A stretch of 62,471 nt of DNA from Succinivibrionaceae bacterium (GTDB lineage: Bacteria; Pseudomonadota; Gammaproteobacteria; Enterobacterales; Succinivibrionaceae). The DNA lies in assembly GCA_016284235.1 (NCBI GenBank), contig JAEEOK010000009.1:1-62471 (forward strand). Direction: 5' to 3'. The notes under the pieces are model-generated. The model was not told where the DNA came from and did no database searches. It worked only from the letters and a program-made list of their open reading frames with translations. A program made the translations under genes and the position numbers. This document shows, one piece after another, positions 8,671 to 18,699 of this stretch (position 1 is its first letter; the number at the start of each line of letters is the position of its first letter).

Positions 8671-9825
8671 ATGGAACATATAAACTATTTTAAGGATCTG
8701 CTTGGAAAACTTATTTCATCTCCCTCTGTAAGCAGCGAGGATCCGACGTTGGATCGCAGCAATCAGGGGATTCTTGAAATTTTGGAAAACGAAGCAAAAG
8801 CAATGAACGGCGTCTGCCTAAGGCAGAAGGTCATCAGCGATCCGCCCAAGGATAACCTTCTTATACGCTTCGGACCCGACGTACCAGGAGGACTTCTTCT
8901 TTCCGGACATACCGACACTGTTCCATATGATGAAAAGGGGTGGAAAACCAATCCTTTTGAACTGACAGAAGATCCGGACTTTTTTTACGGTCTCGGAGTC
9001 ATCGATATGAAGGGCTTCTTTGCTCATGCATTAACAGCATACAGAGAAATCATGGAAACATCGAAAATGCTAAGGCCGTTGTACCTGCTGGCCACTGTGG
9101 ATGAGGAAACAACCATGGCGGGAGCCAAAAGCTTTGCTGCGGAAGCCTCAATTAGGCCAGACGCCATTATTATCGGAGAGCCAACATCCCTCACTCCGAT
9201 TTTCAAGCATAAGGGATACATGGCATACAGGATCACTGTAAACGGCAAAAGCTGCCACAGTTCGAATCCGGATGAAGGAATCAACGCCATCAGCATAATG
9301 AACAGAATTATTACCGGCATTGAAACAATGGCTGAGCACATGAAAACAAGTTTCAGGGATGACGGATTTCCGGTGAACTATCCGACTCTCAACATTGGTT
9401 CAGTCCACGGGGGTGACGCACCTAACAGGATCTGCGGCTCATGCCTGCTGGAGCTGGATATAAGACCTACTCCGGCCACATCACCGCAAATGCTGGACGA
9501 ACTTCTGAAAAAAACAGTAAGAGAAGCTGCAGGCAGCAGTTTTGAAAGAGTCCAGATCAGCGAACTGTATCCTCCGATACCGCCTTTTGAAACGGATCCT
9601 TCATCGGATCTCATTTCAATCTGCGAAAAAATAACGGGAAAAAGACGGGCTGCGGTGAACTACAGTACTGAAGCTTCATTTCTGAGTACCATAGGGGCAC
9701 CTCTGGTTGTACTCGGTGCCGGAGATATTGCGGATGCTCATCAGATAAATGAAAAACTTCCAAAAAGGGAGATAGAGGGAATAAACCGGTTTCTCAGGGA
9801 GATAATCGCCGCCTGCTGCATGTAG
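8671..9825 (+). CDS. argE: Acetylornithine deacetylase
   Basis: A 384-residue M20-family zinc hydrolase that removes acetate from N-acetylornithine to give ornithine. Metal and catalytic motifs are in order: SGHTDTVP (about 79-86), GVIDMKGF (about 109-116), DEETTMAG (about 144-151) and IGEPTSL (about 169-175), followed by the dimerisation domain and the late histidine in DAHQINE. It is divergent from argCBFG, the same arrangement as argE and argCBH in E. coli, and ends 9 bases before the convergent nudE. Confidence 0.95.
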   Translation: MEHINYFKDLLGKLISSPSVSSEDPTLDRSNQGILEILENEAKAMNGVCLRQKVISDPPKDNLLIRFGPDVPGGLLLSGHTDTVPYDEKGWKTNPFELTEDPDFFYGLGVIDMKGFFAHALTAYREIMETSKMLRPLYLLATVDEETTMAGAKSFAAEASIRPDAIIIGEPTSLTPIFKHKGYMAYRITVNGKSCHSSNPDEGINAISIMNRIITGIETMAEHMKTSFRDDGFPVNYPTLNIGSVHGGDAPNRICGSCLLELDIRPTPATSPQMLDELLKKTVREAAGSSFERVQISELYPPIPPFETDPSSDLISICEKITGKRRAAVNYSTEASFLSTIGAPLVVLGAGDIADAHQINEKLPKREIEGINRFLREIIAACCM

Positions 9826-9834
9826 AAGCAGCAG

Positions 9835-10380
9835 TCACATCCAGCCGCGCAGACGGGCCGCCGAGGCAAGTGCGGCAAGACACCTGGCCTCATGAAACGA
9901 ACTGTCGGAGAAAAGTTCAGACACCCGGGACAGAGGCCACCTTACAATCTCGACAGGCTCGGGCTCGTCGCCTGTATCAAGTCTGTTTTCTGTAAGATCC
10001 TCAGCCAGAACAAGATCTATACTTACAGAAAAAAAGGACGGTGCTGAAATTACACTCCGAAGATATGTATAGCTGCCGGCTGAATAACCGGTCTCCTCTC
10101 TTAACTCCCGCTCGGCTGTATCTCTCCACGTCTCGCCCGGATCCGACTTTCCTTTGGGAAAACCCAGCTCATAGGAATTCGTTCCGGCACAGTACTCCCT
10201 TACCAGAACAAGATCATTATCCAGGACCGGAACGATCATAACGGCGCCGGCACCGCCGCCGGCCATTCTTTCATAATATCTTATCTGTCCGTTTGAAAAC
10301 TTAAGATGAAGCCTTTCTATCTTGAAATGCTCTGTATCAACGATGATCCTGCGATCCAGGATTTGCGGAAGTTCATGCAT
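9835..10380 (-). CDS. nudE: ADP compounds hydrolase NudE (Nudix)
   Basis: A 181-residue Nudix hydrolase. The Nudix box runs over residues 77-99 with the pattern G-x5-E-x7-REL-x-EE-x-G (GKSDPGE, RELREETG). The sequence around YERMAGGG, VREYCAGTNSYELGFPKG and the C-terminal EARCLAAL closely follows E. coli NudE, which cleaves ADP-ribose, NADH and diadenosine polyphosphates. It lies 8 bases after gspN, the same neighbour order as in Vibrio, and is probably the last gene of the type II secretion operon. Confidence 0.93.
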   Translation of the reverse strand: MHELPQILDRRIIVDTEHFKIERLHLKFSNGQIRYYERMAGGGAGAVMIVPVLDNDLVLVREYCAGTNSYELGFPKGKSDPGETWRDTAERELREETGYSAGSYTYLRSVISAPSFFSVSIDLVLAEDLTENRLDTGDEPEPVEIVRWPLSRVSELFSDSSFHEARCLAALASAARLRGWM

Positions 10381-10388
10381 GGATTCAC

Positions 10389-11192
10389 TCAGTAAGTAAA
10401 CTTGCCCTGATAATTGATTTCATAGGTACCGGTGCTGTTAGGGTGGCCAAGCATCTGAAGCAGAGGACGAACTTCGGCGCCGCGCTCCTGACTCGGTTTT
10501 GCAAAGGCCTTAACCCTGTACAGCTGCTCCTTCATATCATATTCCATATTGCCGTCAATGGAAAAATAAGGATTTTCCTGCTTAAGCTTAACGATGAGAA
10601 GACCGTTGCGGCAGCTTAATCCCATTACACCGTCACCGATTGAATAGTTGCCAAGAGGCGTGCCGACATCCAGACCTGTAATATCAATATTGCCTGACAC
10701 CATCTTTTTGCAGCGGTTCGCATTGAACACGGCATTGCCCACGGAAACTGCTATATTGCCGGTAACATCAACAGGCAGACTGTAGCTGGTGTACTTAAGC
10801 ATATTGCCGAAGGATATGGTCAAATGCATATTGGAGACTTCAACATCACCGTCCTTGTAGGAAATGTCGGTTTTCCCGGTAAGGCCCTTGGGATCAGACA
10901 TCATGAGAGTATATGTTCCGGTAAACAGTCCGAGAATTGAGGCGCTCCAGTGAATATTCTTATATTCATATTTATCAACATGAAGAACCTTGGCAGATCC
11001 GTCCACCGCCCTGCCGGATACCCCCTCAAGATACACGCCTTTTGGCAGGTCAATCTTGGCAAGAATCTTTGAGGCAGGAGCCTGATAAACAACAAACACA
11101 AAAAATGCCAAAATGAAAACAACAGCCATAATCAGCAGCTGATATTTCAGTTTAAGCGGTTTAATCTGCTTGAATTGCGATGCTACTTTCAT
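10389..11192 (-). CDS. gspN: Type II secretion system protein GspN
   Basis: A 267-residue inner-membrane protein with one N-terminal transmembrane segment (about residues 17-36) followed by a periplasmic domain rich in beta strands. LPKGVYLEGVSGRAVDGSA is typical of GspN. GspN is present in only some type II systems and its exact role is not settled. It overlaps the end of gspM by 4 bases and completes the C-to-N gene set. Confidence 0.88.
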   Translation of the reverse strand: MKVASQFKQIKPLKLKYQLLIMAVVFILAFFVFVVYQAPASKILAKIDLPKGVYLEGVSGRAVDGSAKVLHVDKYEYKNIHWSASILGLFTGTYTLMMSDPKGLTGKTDISYKDGDVEVSNMHLTISFGNMLKYTSYSLPVDVTGNIAVSVGNAVFNANRCKKMVSGNIDITGLDVGTPLGNYSIGDGVMGLSCRNGLLIVKLKQENPYFSIDGNMEYDMKEQLYRVKAFAKPSQERGAEVRPLLQMLGHPNSTGTYEINYQGKFTY

Positions 11193-11680
11193 TTCTTTTC
11201 CACTCTCCCAAGAGTAAGCTTACGGACCTTTACAGTGCTGTCTTTCGGTTCAAGATCAATGGACTCAACATATATGGCATATTTCTTTTCCAGATCATTA
11301 AGGAAATAAAAGAGGGTGACAGAATCGGTCACACCTATCTCCACGCTCGCAGATTCACCTGTACGGTTGATCTTTGTAACCTTCAGATCAAAATCCTTGG
11401 ATACACGATCTATCGCCTTTTCAAGAGATGCAGTACGATCCGCCTTTTCCTGCTGACTCTTATTCTGATTTGCCGGAACGTAGGCACTTATAATCTGGTA
11501 GTCCCTGACCAGCTTGGCATTTGCCGCCTCGAGCTGACTTACCTTATTCTGCAAAGGCTTTACCATAATCATCCATGCAAGAAAAAGAAGGAAGAGACAT
11601 GCCACAGCCATAACTATCTTCTGATCCCTCGGAGCCAGGTTATCCCAGGCATCTCTAATTTTTCTGATAAATTCACTCAT
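11189..11680 (-). CDS. gspM: Type II secretion system protein GspM
   Basis: A 163-residue bitopic inner-membrane protein. The N-terminal cytoplasmic stretch RDAWDNLAPRDQKIV is characteristic of GspM and precedes a single membrane helix (about 22-38), a coiled-coil-like segment and a small ferredoxin-like periplasmic domain. GspM works with GspL in the assembly platform that links GspE to the pseudopilus. Overlapping ATGA junctions join it to gspL and gspN. Confidence 0.92.
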   Translation of the reverse strand: MSEFIRKIRDAWDNLAPRDQKIVMAVACLFLLFLAWMIMVKPLQNKVSQLEAANAKLVRDYQIISAYVPANQNKSQQEKADRTASLEKAIDRVSKDFDLKVTKINRTGESASVEIGVTDSVTLFYFLNDLEKKYAIYVESIDLEPKDSTVKVRKLTLGRVEKK

Positions 11681-12858
11681 GAATTTACCTCCTCAACCGT
11701 CAGCATCACCGTATTAATATCCTTATCAGATCTGACCTCGCTTATATCAGCCTTGTAACCGCGATTGTTCAGGGCATCCTTGATATCCTCGACATCGTCA
11801 AACTCCTTATAGGATAACCTGAAATGATACTGCCGCCGCTTGTCATCATAATTAAAATCCATCAAAGAAGCCTTGCTTGTAAAGCTTCCCAGCATCTCAG
11901 CCAGTCTTTTAACGAAACTGACCTCCAGCTCCGACTCTCCTGACTGATTTGTAAGCTGTTTAAACTGGGCCATAGGATTGACTACCTTGTTGACCATAGG
12001 AAACTTTGTCTTAAAGACCTTTATTAGCTGAGTCTTCAGCTGCTTGCCCTCACTTGTATAGTTAAAGTAGTTGCTGACAAGAGTTGCATAATACACAACA
12101 AAAATAGCTACAAGAACGGCAGCAACCTTGATCCACGGCTTGACAATGGTGCCCATAAGGAAATTCTGACGCTGCGCGCGCTGCGCATCAGTAAGCGTTA
12201 TATGACAGTTCAAAGCACCGAAGGCCATACTGGCCATAGGCATAATCACATACGCCTCCTCCTTCGGTGCATCAAAAGGAAATTCCGACAGGCAGTAGAA
12301 GGACGGAGTATTTTCAAGGGACTTGAAATACTTTACCGCAAGTGTCTGGCTCAGACACATGCCGCTGTACTGCGACCTGCGGAAAACAAACTCTCCGGCC
12401 AGATTGACAACGGATATCTTACCCTCGCGGTATGGCAGCGTAAAAATATCAACCAGCATTTTGCTCGGCATAAGTCCGTACCTGGCCATAACGGAACGGA
12501 CCCATTCCTGATAAGCCTTGTCGCATATCATAATGTCTACTTCCCTGCCGCGGATATTGAGCACCACCACCTCAACATCATCCACATCCGTGGCAATATC
12601 GCTTTCTATCATGAAAGGAATAGAGCTTTTCATGCTCGGATTGAATCTTTTAGGATAGGTTATTGTCTTAAAGAAAAAATTGCAGCTCGACTGAAGCACA
12701 ATCAGATCCAGCTTGAAATATGAGGAAAGCAGAGCTATTTCGTCTGTATTCCGGAGTACACCGCTTTCAATCACACTCTCATTGGAATCCTCAATTACAG
12801 CATAATTTATCGGACTGTCATCATTAGTTCCAAGCCTTATAACCAAATGCTGACTCAT
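11677..12858 (-). CDS. gspL: Type II secretion system protein GspL
   Basis: A 393-residue protein with a large actin-like cytoplasmic domain (about 1-245), one transmembrane helix (about 250-268) and a periplasmic ferredoxin-like domain. GspL recruits the ATPase GspE to the inner membrane. The length, topology and position between gspK and gspM support the call. The start codon overlaps the gspK stop. Confidence 0.92.
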   Translation of the reverse strand: MSQHLVIRLGTNDDSPINYAVIEDSNESVIESGVLRNTDEIALLSSYFKLDLIVLQSSCNFFFKTITYPKRFNPSMKSSIPFMIESDIATDVDDVEVVVLNIRGREVDIMICDKAYQEWVRSVMARYGLMPSKMLVDIFTLPYREGKISVVNLAGEFVFRRSQYSGMCLSQTLAVKYFKSLENTPSFYCLSEFPFDAPKEEAYVIMPMASMAFGALNCHITLTDAQRAQRQNFLMGTIVKPWIKVAAVLVAIFVVYYATLVSNYFNYTSEGKQLKTQLIKVFKTKFPMVNKVVNPMAQFKQLTNQSGESELEVSFVKRLAEMLGSFTSKASLMDFNYDDKRRQYHFRLSYKEFDDVEDIKDALNNRGYKADISEVRSDKDINTVMLTVEEVNS

Positions 12859-13856
12859 TCAGCACCTCCATATTCTCTTTTGTATAAAATTGCCTCTTTG
12901 TTGTTTTTTACAAAGTAGGAAAAAAATCTTCTTATCAGACCGTTGTACTCAAGCACCGTTTCAGCACGAAAATAATTGGAATTTACAGTAACCACTGATG
13001 AGATAAAACCCTTGGTTCTTACTGTAGTCGTACTGGTAATCAATTCCTGGTTCAAAAAATTGCTGACCGTGGTCCATCCCTCGCGATCCCTTGAATTGAT
13101 AATTTCAAGAGCCGATTCCACAGTCATATAATCACTCAGGAGCAGGGCGGCAAGCAGAGGCGCCTTTTCCTCAGTGAGAGTATTGACGTTAATATGCAGC
13201 TCATTGTTCGGCAAAGCACACACAAAAGGTTTGAGCCTGCGGTAGATTGACGGAGTCATGCCTTTCGCAACGCGAATTTCGCTCACATTGAACAGTCGTG
13301 TATTCGGAATTACAAACGGATAAGGAAGAGACATATAGTATGAATCCTCCGCACCGTTGCGACTGATTCCCGCATCTGTATCAACCATATCGGTAACGGC
13401 ATCGGCAACAGCCTCGGCATCTCCAAGCTGGATCTGCATATAAACCATCAGACGGACAAACACTTCCCTGGCCATATTTGTTTTCGTACCGGTTTCGTCA
13501 CTGTAATCATAGCCGTGATTGCCGAGCGAATTTAAATTAAAGCATGAGTAGTCATCATACACATGGGTTGATATAAGACCTCCGTCAACTTCGAAAGTCC
13601 TGCCCTGCGTTGCCCAGTACTGACTGAGATTGACCGAATTCGGATCATCATCAAAGTCCTGGTGAAGCACGCGCCTTACAAGGGAATCCGAACTCTTATG
13701 GTACCATTTGCCCTGTATTCCGTTGACAAAATTTGCCGTGCGCAGAAACTCGCTGTTATAGCGCATAGTCATATTAGTTGCCACAATCACCATCACGGAA
13801 AGGATCAGAAGCACCACAAGCAGAGCGGATCCTCTCTGACTCTCATATCTAGTCAT
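12855..13856 (-). CDS. gspK: Type II secretion minor pseudopilin GspK
   Basis: A 333-residue minor pseudopilin. It has a short leader ending in Gly (RYESQRG), then SALLVVLLILSVMVIVATN, the hydrophobic helix of the type IV pilin fold; like other GspK proteins it lacks the usual Glu at +5. The large alpha-helical globular domain is typical of GspK, which caps the pseudopilus tip with GspI and GspJ. It overlaps gspJ by 8 bases. Confidence 0.92.
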   Translation of the reverse strand: MTRYESQRGSALLVVLLILSVMVIVATNMTMRYNSEFLRTANFVNGIQGKWYHKSSDSLVRRVLHQDFDDDPNSVNLSQYWATQGRTFEVDGGLISTHVYDDYSCFNLNSLGNHGYDYSDETGTKTNMAREVFVRLMVYMQIQLGDAEAVADAVTDMVDTDAGISRNGAEDSYYMSLPYPFVIPNTRLFNVSEIRVAKGMTPSIYRRLKPFVCALPNNELHINVNTLTEEKAPLLAALLLSDYMTVESALEIINSRDREGWTTVSNFLNQELITSTTTVRTKGFISSVVTVNSNYFRAETVLEYNGLIRRFFSYFVKNNKEAILYKREYGGAE

Positions 13857-14451
13857 AATGAGGAATATAGTACTCCCTTCTGATTTTACCTACATCATCC
13901 AGCACCAGACTGACCTCCACGCCAAACGGCATCTTGTTGGAATTCATAGACTGATACCATGCAAGACTGTTCATGGAAACCCTGAAACGAAGCTCAAAAT
14001 TTGTCACATGAGAAATAACAATCTCCCAGTTCGGCTCTCCTTCCTGGGCAGGATCTGATCGGGGGTAAGTTCCGCGCTCAAGATTACCGTCCTTCAGGCG
14101 GTAGGAGACCCTCTGCAGATCATTGCGATCCAGCATCGCCCCCGGATTGAAAAAACCGGATCTTACAAACTGCACGCCCCAGTCATCAGAATTCAGAATA
14201 TTCTTTGCGGCCCAGATGTACTTTATAGCGTTGTAAGCAGGATAGCGGTTGCGGCGGTAAGCCATCTGCTCGAAATCATGATCCATCAGGTTCACGGCAC
14301 GCTGTATTTCACCAAGACGCTGCATTTTTTTTCCTGAAATCTCTTCAGTCATAACAGCGGCACCCAATATTTCATAGGCACCGGTGGCAAGTATGGAAAA
14401 AATAAGTATGCTGATCATAACCTCGATCAGCGTAAAGCCTGAATTTTTCAT
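13849..14451 (-). CDS. gspJ: Type II secretion minor pseudopilin GspJ
   Basis: A 200-residue pseudopilin with the prepilin peptidase site KNSG-FTLIEVMISI at the N-terminus and a C-terminal beta-rich domain. It forms the tip complex with GspI and GspK. An ATGA overlap joins it to gspI. The name rests on size and on position between gspI and gspK. Confidence 0.93.
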   Translation of the reverse strand: MKNSGFTLIEVMISILIFSILATGAYEILGAAVMTEEISGKKMQRLGEIQRAVNLMDHDFEQMAYRRNRYPAYNAIKYIWAAKNILNSDDWGVQFVRSGFFNPGAMLDRNDLQRVSYRLKDGNLERGTYPRSDPAQEGEPNWEIVISHVTNFELRFRVSMNSLAWYQSMNSNKMPFGVEVSLVLDDVGKIRREYYIPHYD

Positions 14452-14834
14452 CTCTTTCGATACATGTGAGTCATCACTGAAACTATAGGATCGTCATATT
14501 CCTTGCTTCCGTGCACCTCTATGACGACAGCGAGGAATTTTTCATCCTGTGTCTCCTCCGCTTTGTAACGGAAAAACCACTCCCGGTCCACCATCATCTC
14601 GCTGCCCTCATTCCATGAGAACGACGGAATCTGCTGGCGCATTTCCAGTTCTGTCAGCTGATTGTCAGCGACAATTGATGCAAACGTTTTATCCTCAAGA
14701 CGCTGAAGACCGAAGGACTGGTTGTTCATTGCCGAAAGCAGAGCAACTCCGACCATGGCAAAAACAGCCAGAGCCACAAGCACTTCCAAAATCGTCATAC
14801 CGCTGCTTCTAGAAATATTCCGGATCTTTATCAT
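14448..14834 (-). CDS. gspI: Type II secretion minor pseudopilin GspI
   Basis: A short pseudopilin with the processing site SSG-MTILEVLVALAVF. The start is uncertain: ATGs at 14843 and 14834 and an upstream alternative at 14855 are all in frame. I give the one that leaves a leader of normal length. None has a strong ribosome site, and the gene overlaps the end of gspH. GspI nucleates the pseudopilus tip with GspJ and GspK. Confidence 0.9.
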   Translation of the reverse strand: MIKIRNISRSSGMTILEVLVALAVFAMVGVALLSAMNNQSFGLQRLEDKTFASIVADNQLTELEMRQQIPSFSWNEGSEMMVDREWFFRYKAEETQDEKFLAVVIEVHGSKEYDDPIVSVMTHMYRKR

Positions 14835-15465
14835 TTTCGCCATTCTTAAGCACAATTTTGCCGTTTTCAGACATTTTTATAATATATTCGGCATAATCTC
14901 TGCTGGATTTGGTACTGATCTTAAGTTCAAACGGTGTAACCTCCATGGAAGGATAAAAATACACCTGCGGCTGAACCTTGGTATCAAACTTGTGATCTAT
15001 CGTAGCCTTCGTGAGCACCTCTTTACCTGTAAACGAGGACAGAGATTCATACGAAAGACCGCCAACAGCCAGTTCCACCTGATATTCTTCCGGAAAGGCA
15101 TAGGTGGATTCAATCTGCGGAAGCCTGTATTCAACCCAGCCGAATTTCTCGTAGCTGTCATACTTGCTTATAAGCTGACTGATGAAATCCGTATCGGAAA
15201 GATGGTTCTCGACCTCGTCTGCATGCTCGCGCCTTAAGATCTTCATGCCCTCTTTGTCGACATAAAGACCCACAAGTTCACCCTCGACCATCGACTGCTC
15301 GTTAAGAAACGCGAACAGGCGGGCATACTTTGAACACTGATCATGCATCATCGATTCCGGAGATGACGCCGGACTTGTCATAACAACAACAGACGCAGCC
15401 ATCCCCATAATGACGATAACTATCAGAATTTCAAGAAGAGTAAAACCACTGAGGTGATTCCTCAC
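14809..15465 (-). CDS. gspH: Type II secretion minor pseudopilin GspH
   Basis: A 218-residue pseudopilin with the leader and cleavage site LSG-FTLLEILIVIVIMGM followed by a beta-sandwich-type globular domain. GspH joins the pseudopilus shaft to the tip. It is somewhat long for the family, with a serine-rich stretch right after the helix (SPASSPES). It starts 9 bases after gspG. Confidence 0.9.
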   Translation of the reverse strand: MRNHLSGFTLLEILIVIVIMGMAASVVVMTSPASSPESMMHDQCSKYARLFAFLNEQSMVEGELVGLYVDKEGMKILRREHADEVENHLSDTDFISQLISKYDSYEKFGWVEYRLPQIESTYAFPEEYQVELAVGGLSYESLSSFTGKEVLTKATIDHKFDTKVQPQVYFYPSMEVTPFELKISTKSSRDYAEYIIKMSENGKIVLKNGENDKDPEYF

Positions 15466-15474
15466 GATAAATTC

Positions 15475-15900
15475 CTATCTATCCTTTTTCCAGTTGCCGA
15501 TGTCATCGTCAGTACCGTCTTCGCCGTCAGGTCCGAGAGAGTAAAGATCGTATCTGCTGGAATTATGAGTGCCGGGCTGAACATACATATAGTCGTTGCC
15601 CCATGGATCCTGCGGAAGATCCTTAATGTAGCCGTCCTTTCTGTAACTCTTAGGCTCAGGAGATGATGTCGGTTTGTTTACAAGAGCATCAAGTCCCTGT
15701 TCTGTGGTCGGGAACCTGTGATTGTCAAGCTTATACATATCAAGAGCATTATCCAGGGTCTTGATATCCATACCGGCCTTTTCTATGGATGCCTGCTCCT
15801 TTGAACCCATAACATTGGTAGCAACGATTGCCGAAAGCATTCCCATGATAACTACCACAACCATAATTTCAAGCAGCGTAAAACCCTGTTGCTTCTTCAT
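15475..15900 (-). CDS. gspG: Type II secretion major pseudopilin GspG
   Basis: A 141-residue major pseudopilin. KKQQG-FTLLEIMVVVVIMGML gives the prepilin peptidase site. The C-terminal loop SLGPDGEDGTDDDIGNW holds the aspartates that bind the structural calcium in GspG, and RFPTTEQGLDALV and DPWGNDY are family hallmarks. Many copies polymerise into the pseudopilus piston. It is 60 bases downstream of gspF, the longest gap inside the gsp operon, with a small GGCAC/GTGCC hairpin in it. Confidence 0.97.
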   Translation of the reverse strand: MKKQQGFTLLEIMVVVVIMGMLSAIVATNVMGSKEQASIEKAGMDIKTLDNALDMYKLDNHRFPTTEQGLDALVNKPTSSPEPKSYRKDGYIKDLPQDPWGNDYMYVQPGTHNSSRYDLYSLGPDGEDGTDDDIGNWKKDR

Positions 15901-15962
15901 ATAAAATCTCCTAAAAACAAAATCCTTGTCTTAACAGGCACGGTACCAGTGCCATGTCAAAC

Positions 15963-17177
15963 TTATGCCATACTGTTCATCTTGAGAATCGGCTCAAGAA
16001 TGGCTAGCACTATAAAAAGAACAACTCCCGCCATTGTCACAATAAGCATCGGCTCAAAAATACTCAAAGCCATGCTGACCTGACGCTCAAACTCATTGTC
16101 CTGGTTGTCTGCAGAACGGATCAGCATGCTGTCAAGTTCGCCAGATTTTTCTCCCGATGCTATCATGTGGATCATCATCGGAGGGAAAAGTCCCGTACGC
16201 TCAAGAGCTATTTTGAGTGATGAACCTTCACGAACCAGATCCGTGGCCTCCTTGATTTTTTCCTGGGCATAATCGTTGCTCAGAACCTCTCCGCTGATTT
16301 TTAGAGCCTCAAGAAGCGGAACGGCTGATGAATTAAGTATTGCCAGAGTTCTGGCAAAACGTGCTGTATTGATACCGCGGCTTACCCTTCCGATAACAGG
16401 AAGTCTGAGGATAAGATGATGAAACCGGATCCGGTTTTCCTTGTTTCGCTGCCAGATCTTGAACAGAGAAAACCCTCCGACCAACAAAACCGCAAGATAC
16501 AGTCCGTAATCCCTGAGAAAATCACTTATGGTTATCAGCAGCTGGGTTGATCCGGGAAGTCCCTTTTTCAAATATACGAACTGAGCGATAACCTTCGGTA
16601 CAACGCTGGTAAGAAGAATAGTGATAACCGATATGGCAACAAGAGTAAGAATTATCGGATAAATCATCGCCTGAAGAACCTTACCCTTTATAGCCTGCCG
16701 CTTTTCACTGTAGTCGGCAAGACGAAGAAGAACCGTATCAAGATGACCGGATTTCTCACCGGCAGAAACCATTGCGCGGTACAGATTATCAAACACCCGG
16801 GGAAACTGAGCCATTGAATCAGCCAGAGTGTGACCTTCAAGAACCTTGTTGCGAACGGCGGATATGATAGTACGCTGCTGCGCTGTTTCACACTGATCTG
16901 AAACTGCCTTGAGTGCCTCTTCGATCGGAATTGCGGCTGAAACAAGCGTTGCCAGCTGTCTGGTAATAAGTGCCAGATTTGAAGCAGAGATCTTTGGCGC
17001 AAAGATTGAGGAAGATTCAGTCTTAGACTGCATCTTCTTCACTGATTCCACAACCTCAACCGGTATAAGCCCCTGCTCTCTAAGCTTGGCTCTTACCAGT
17101 TTCGAGGAATCAGCATCCATAATACCAGTATCCGTCTTCCCGTTTTTATCGATCGCGGTATATGAGTACGATGCCAT
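15963..17177 (-). CDS. gspF: Type II secretion inner-membrane platform protein GspF
   Basis: A 404-residue polytopic inner-membrane protein with two repeated GspF domains (about 70-195 and 272-395) and three transmembrane helices. It opens with SYSYTAIDKNGK as most GspF proteins do. It forms the rotor or platform above the GspE hexamer. It starts 1 base after the gspE stop. Confidence 0.96.
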   Translation of the reverse strand: MASYSYTAIDKNGKTDTGIMDADSSKLVRAKLREQGLIPVEVVESVKKMQSKTESSSIFAPKISASNLALITRQLATLVSAAIPIEEALKAVSDQCETAQQRTIISAVRNKVLEGHTLADSMAQFPRVFDNLYRAMVSAGEKSGHLDTVLLRLADYSEKRQAIKGKVLQAMIYPIILTLVAISVITILLTSVVPKVIAQFVYLKKGLPGSTQLLITISDFLRDYGLYLAVLLVGGFSLFKIWQRNKENRIRFHHLILRLPVIGRVSRGINTARFARTLAILNSSAVPLLEALKISGEVLSNDYAQEKIKEATDLVREGSSLKIALERTGLFPPMMIHMIASGEKSGELDSMLIRSADNQDNEFERQVSMALSIFEPMLIVTMAGVVLFIVLAILEPILKMNSMA

Positions 17178-17178
17178 A

Positions 17179-18699
17179 CTAATTATCCCTTGCCACTCTC
17201 AGAACCTCCTCCACAGTGGTTAATCCCTGCAGAGCCTTGGCCATACCGTCATCCTTGATACTCGGAGTAGTAGGACGAACTTCATTTTCAATAAACAGTT
17301 CACCCTTTTCAGCGTTGATACTTTCACGCACATCATTGTTTATAACAACGAGTTCGTGAATACCCATTCGACCCTTATATCCGGAATTGTTGCACTCCTC
17401 GCAGCCTATCGGACGATATAAGAAAAGTTCGTCATCAGAATCCAGACCCACAAGTTCCTTTTCGCTGGCAGAAGCTTCATACCTTTGCTTGCAGTTCGGG
17501 CAGAGCGTTCTTACAAGACGCTGGGCGAGAACACCGAGAAGTGTGGACGAAAGAAGGAATGACTCGATGCCCATATCTCTGAGTCGGGTAATGGCACCGA
17601 TGGCAGTATTGGTATGAAGCGTCGAGAGTACAAGGTGACCGGTCAGAGAAGCCTGAACAGCTATATCCGCAGTTTCCTTATCACGAATTTCTCCGACCAT
17701 CACTACATCCGGATCCTGACGAAGTATTGCCCTCAGACCGCGTGCAAAGGTCATATCAACCTTCGGATTTACCTGAGTCTGGCCTATGCCCTCGAGATCA
17801 TATTCAATAGGATCCTCGACTGTCATAATATTCAGATTTTTTGAATTAATATTGGACAGCGCAGCGTAGAGAGTTGTGGACTTACCGGAGCCTGTAGGAC
17901 CTGTGACCAGAATAATACCGTGCGGTTTATGCACAAGATCAACCAGCTGTCTGCGGTTGCTTTCAGTCATACCGAGCTGTTCAAGCTCCAGATGCACCGC
18001 ATTCTTGTCAAGAAGACGAAGTACAACACGCTCGCCATGAGATGAAGGCATGGTTGAAACACGGACATCCACAGCCCTGCCGCCGATCTTCAGAGAAATA
18101 CGGCCGTCCTGAGGCACTCTCTTTTCTGCAATATCAAGTTTGGCCATAACCTTGATTCTTGATATCAGCAGCGGTCCCATCTGACGAGGATTACGGATAA
18201 TCTCCTTTAAAATTCCGTCAACACGGAATCTTATAACAAGATAATTTTCAAAGGACTCGATATGAATATCAGAAGCCCCCTCCTTTATCGCCTCACTCAG
18301 CATCGCGTTGATAAGACGTATTATCGGGGCATCATCCTCTGCATCAAGCAGATCCTCAGTCGAAGGCAGATCCTCTGCAATAGAAAAGAAATCAACCTCG
18401 CTTCCGATATCATTCATCAGCTGCTTGGCCTCGGACGAATCAAGCTGATAGGCCTGTGTCAGTTTCTCATTAAAAGTTTCCTGATCCATTACCTTGATTT
18501 TGAAGCTGGAGCCAGCTTTTCTTGATACCTCAAGAATCTCTGCCGGCTCTAGCTCATGAAAGGAATATACAATCATTCTTCCATGAGGATCCCTGTCCAA
18601 AACCACGCCGTGATCTCTTGCATATGAGAAATCCAGCCGGACATCAGGCTTTTCCTGCTTTTCCTCAGCAGAAACTTCATTAACTTCTTCTTTCGCCAT
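17179..18699 (-). CDS. gspE: Type II secretion ATPase GspE
   Basis: A 506-residue cytoplasmic ATPase that powers pseudopilus assembly. Walker [11 protein letters not shown] is near residues 266-275, and the Asp and Walker B boxes are in [19 protein letters not shown] tetracysteine zinc motif follows (CPNC near 400, CEEC near 433), which marks it as the GspE type. Its start overlaps the gspD stop. Confidence 0.97.
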   Translation of the reverse strand: MAKEEVNEVSAEEKQEKPDVRLDFSYARDHGVVLDRDPHGRMIVYSFHELEPAEILEVSRKAGSSFKIKVMDQETFNEKLTQAYQLDSSEAKQLMNDIGSEVDFFSIAEDLPSTEDLLDAEDDAPIIRLINAMLSEAIKEGASDIHIESFENYLVIRFRVDGILKEIIRNPRQMGPLLISRIKVMAKLDIAEKRVPQDGRISLKIGGRAVDVRVSTMPSSHGERVVLRLLDKNAVHLELEQLGMTESNRRQLVDLVHKPHGIILVTGPTGSGKSTTLYAALSNINSKNLNIMTVEDPIEYDLEGIGQTQVNPKVDMTFARGLRAILRQDPDVVMVGEIRDKETADIAVQASLTGHLVLSTLHTNTAIGAITRLRDMGIESFLLSSTLLGVLAQRLVRTLCPNCKQRYEASASEKELVGLDSDDELFLYRPIGCEECNNSGYKGRMGIHELVVINNDVRESINAEKGELFIENEVRPTTPSIKDDGMAKALQGLTTVEEVLRVARDN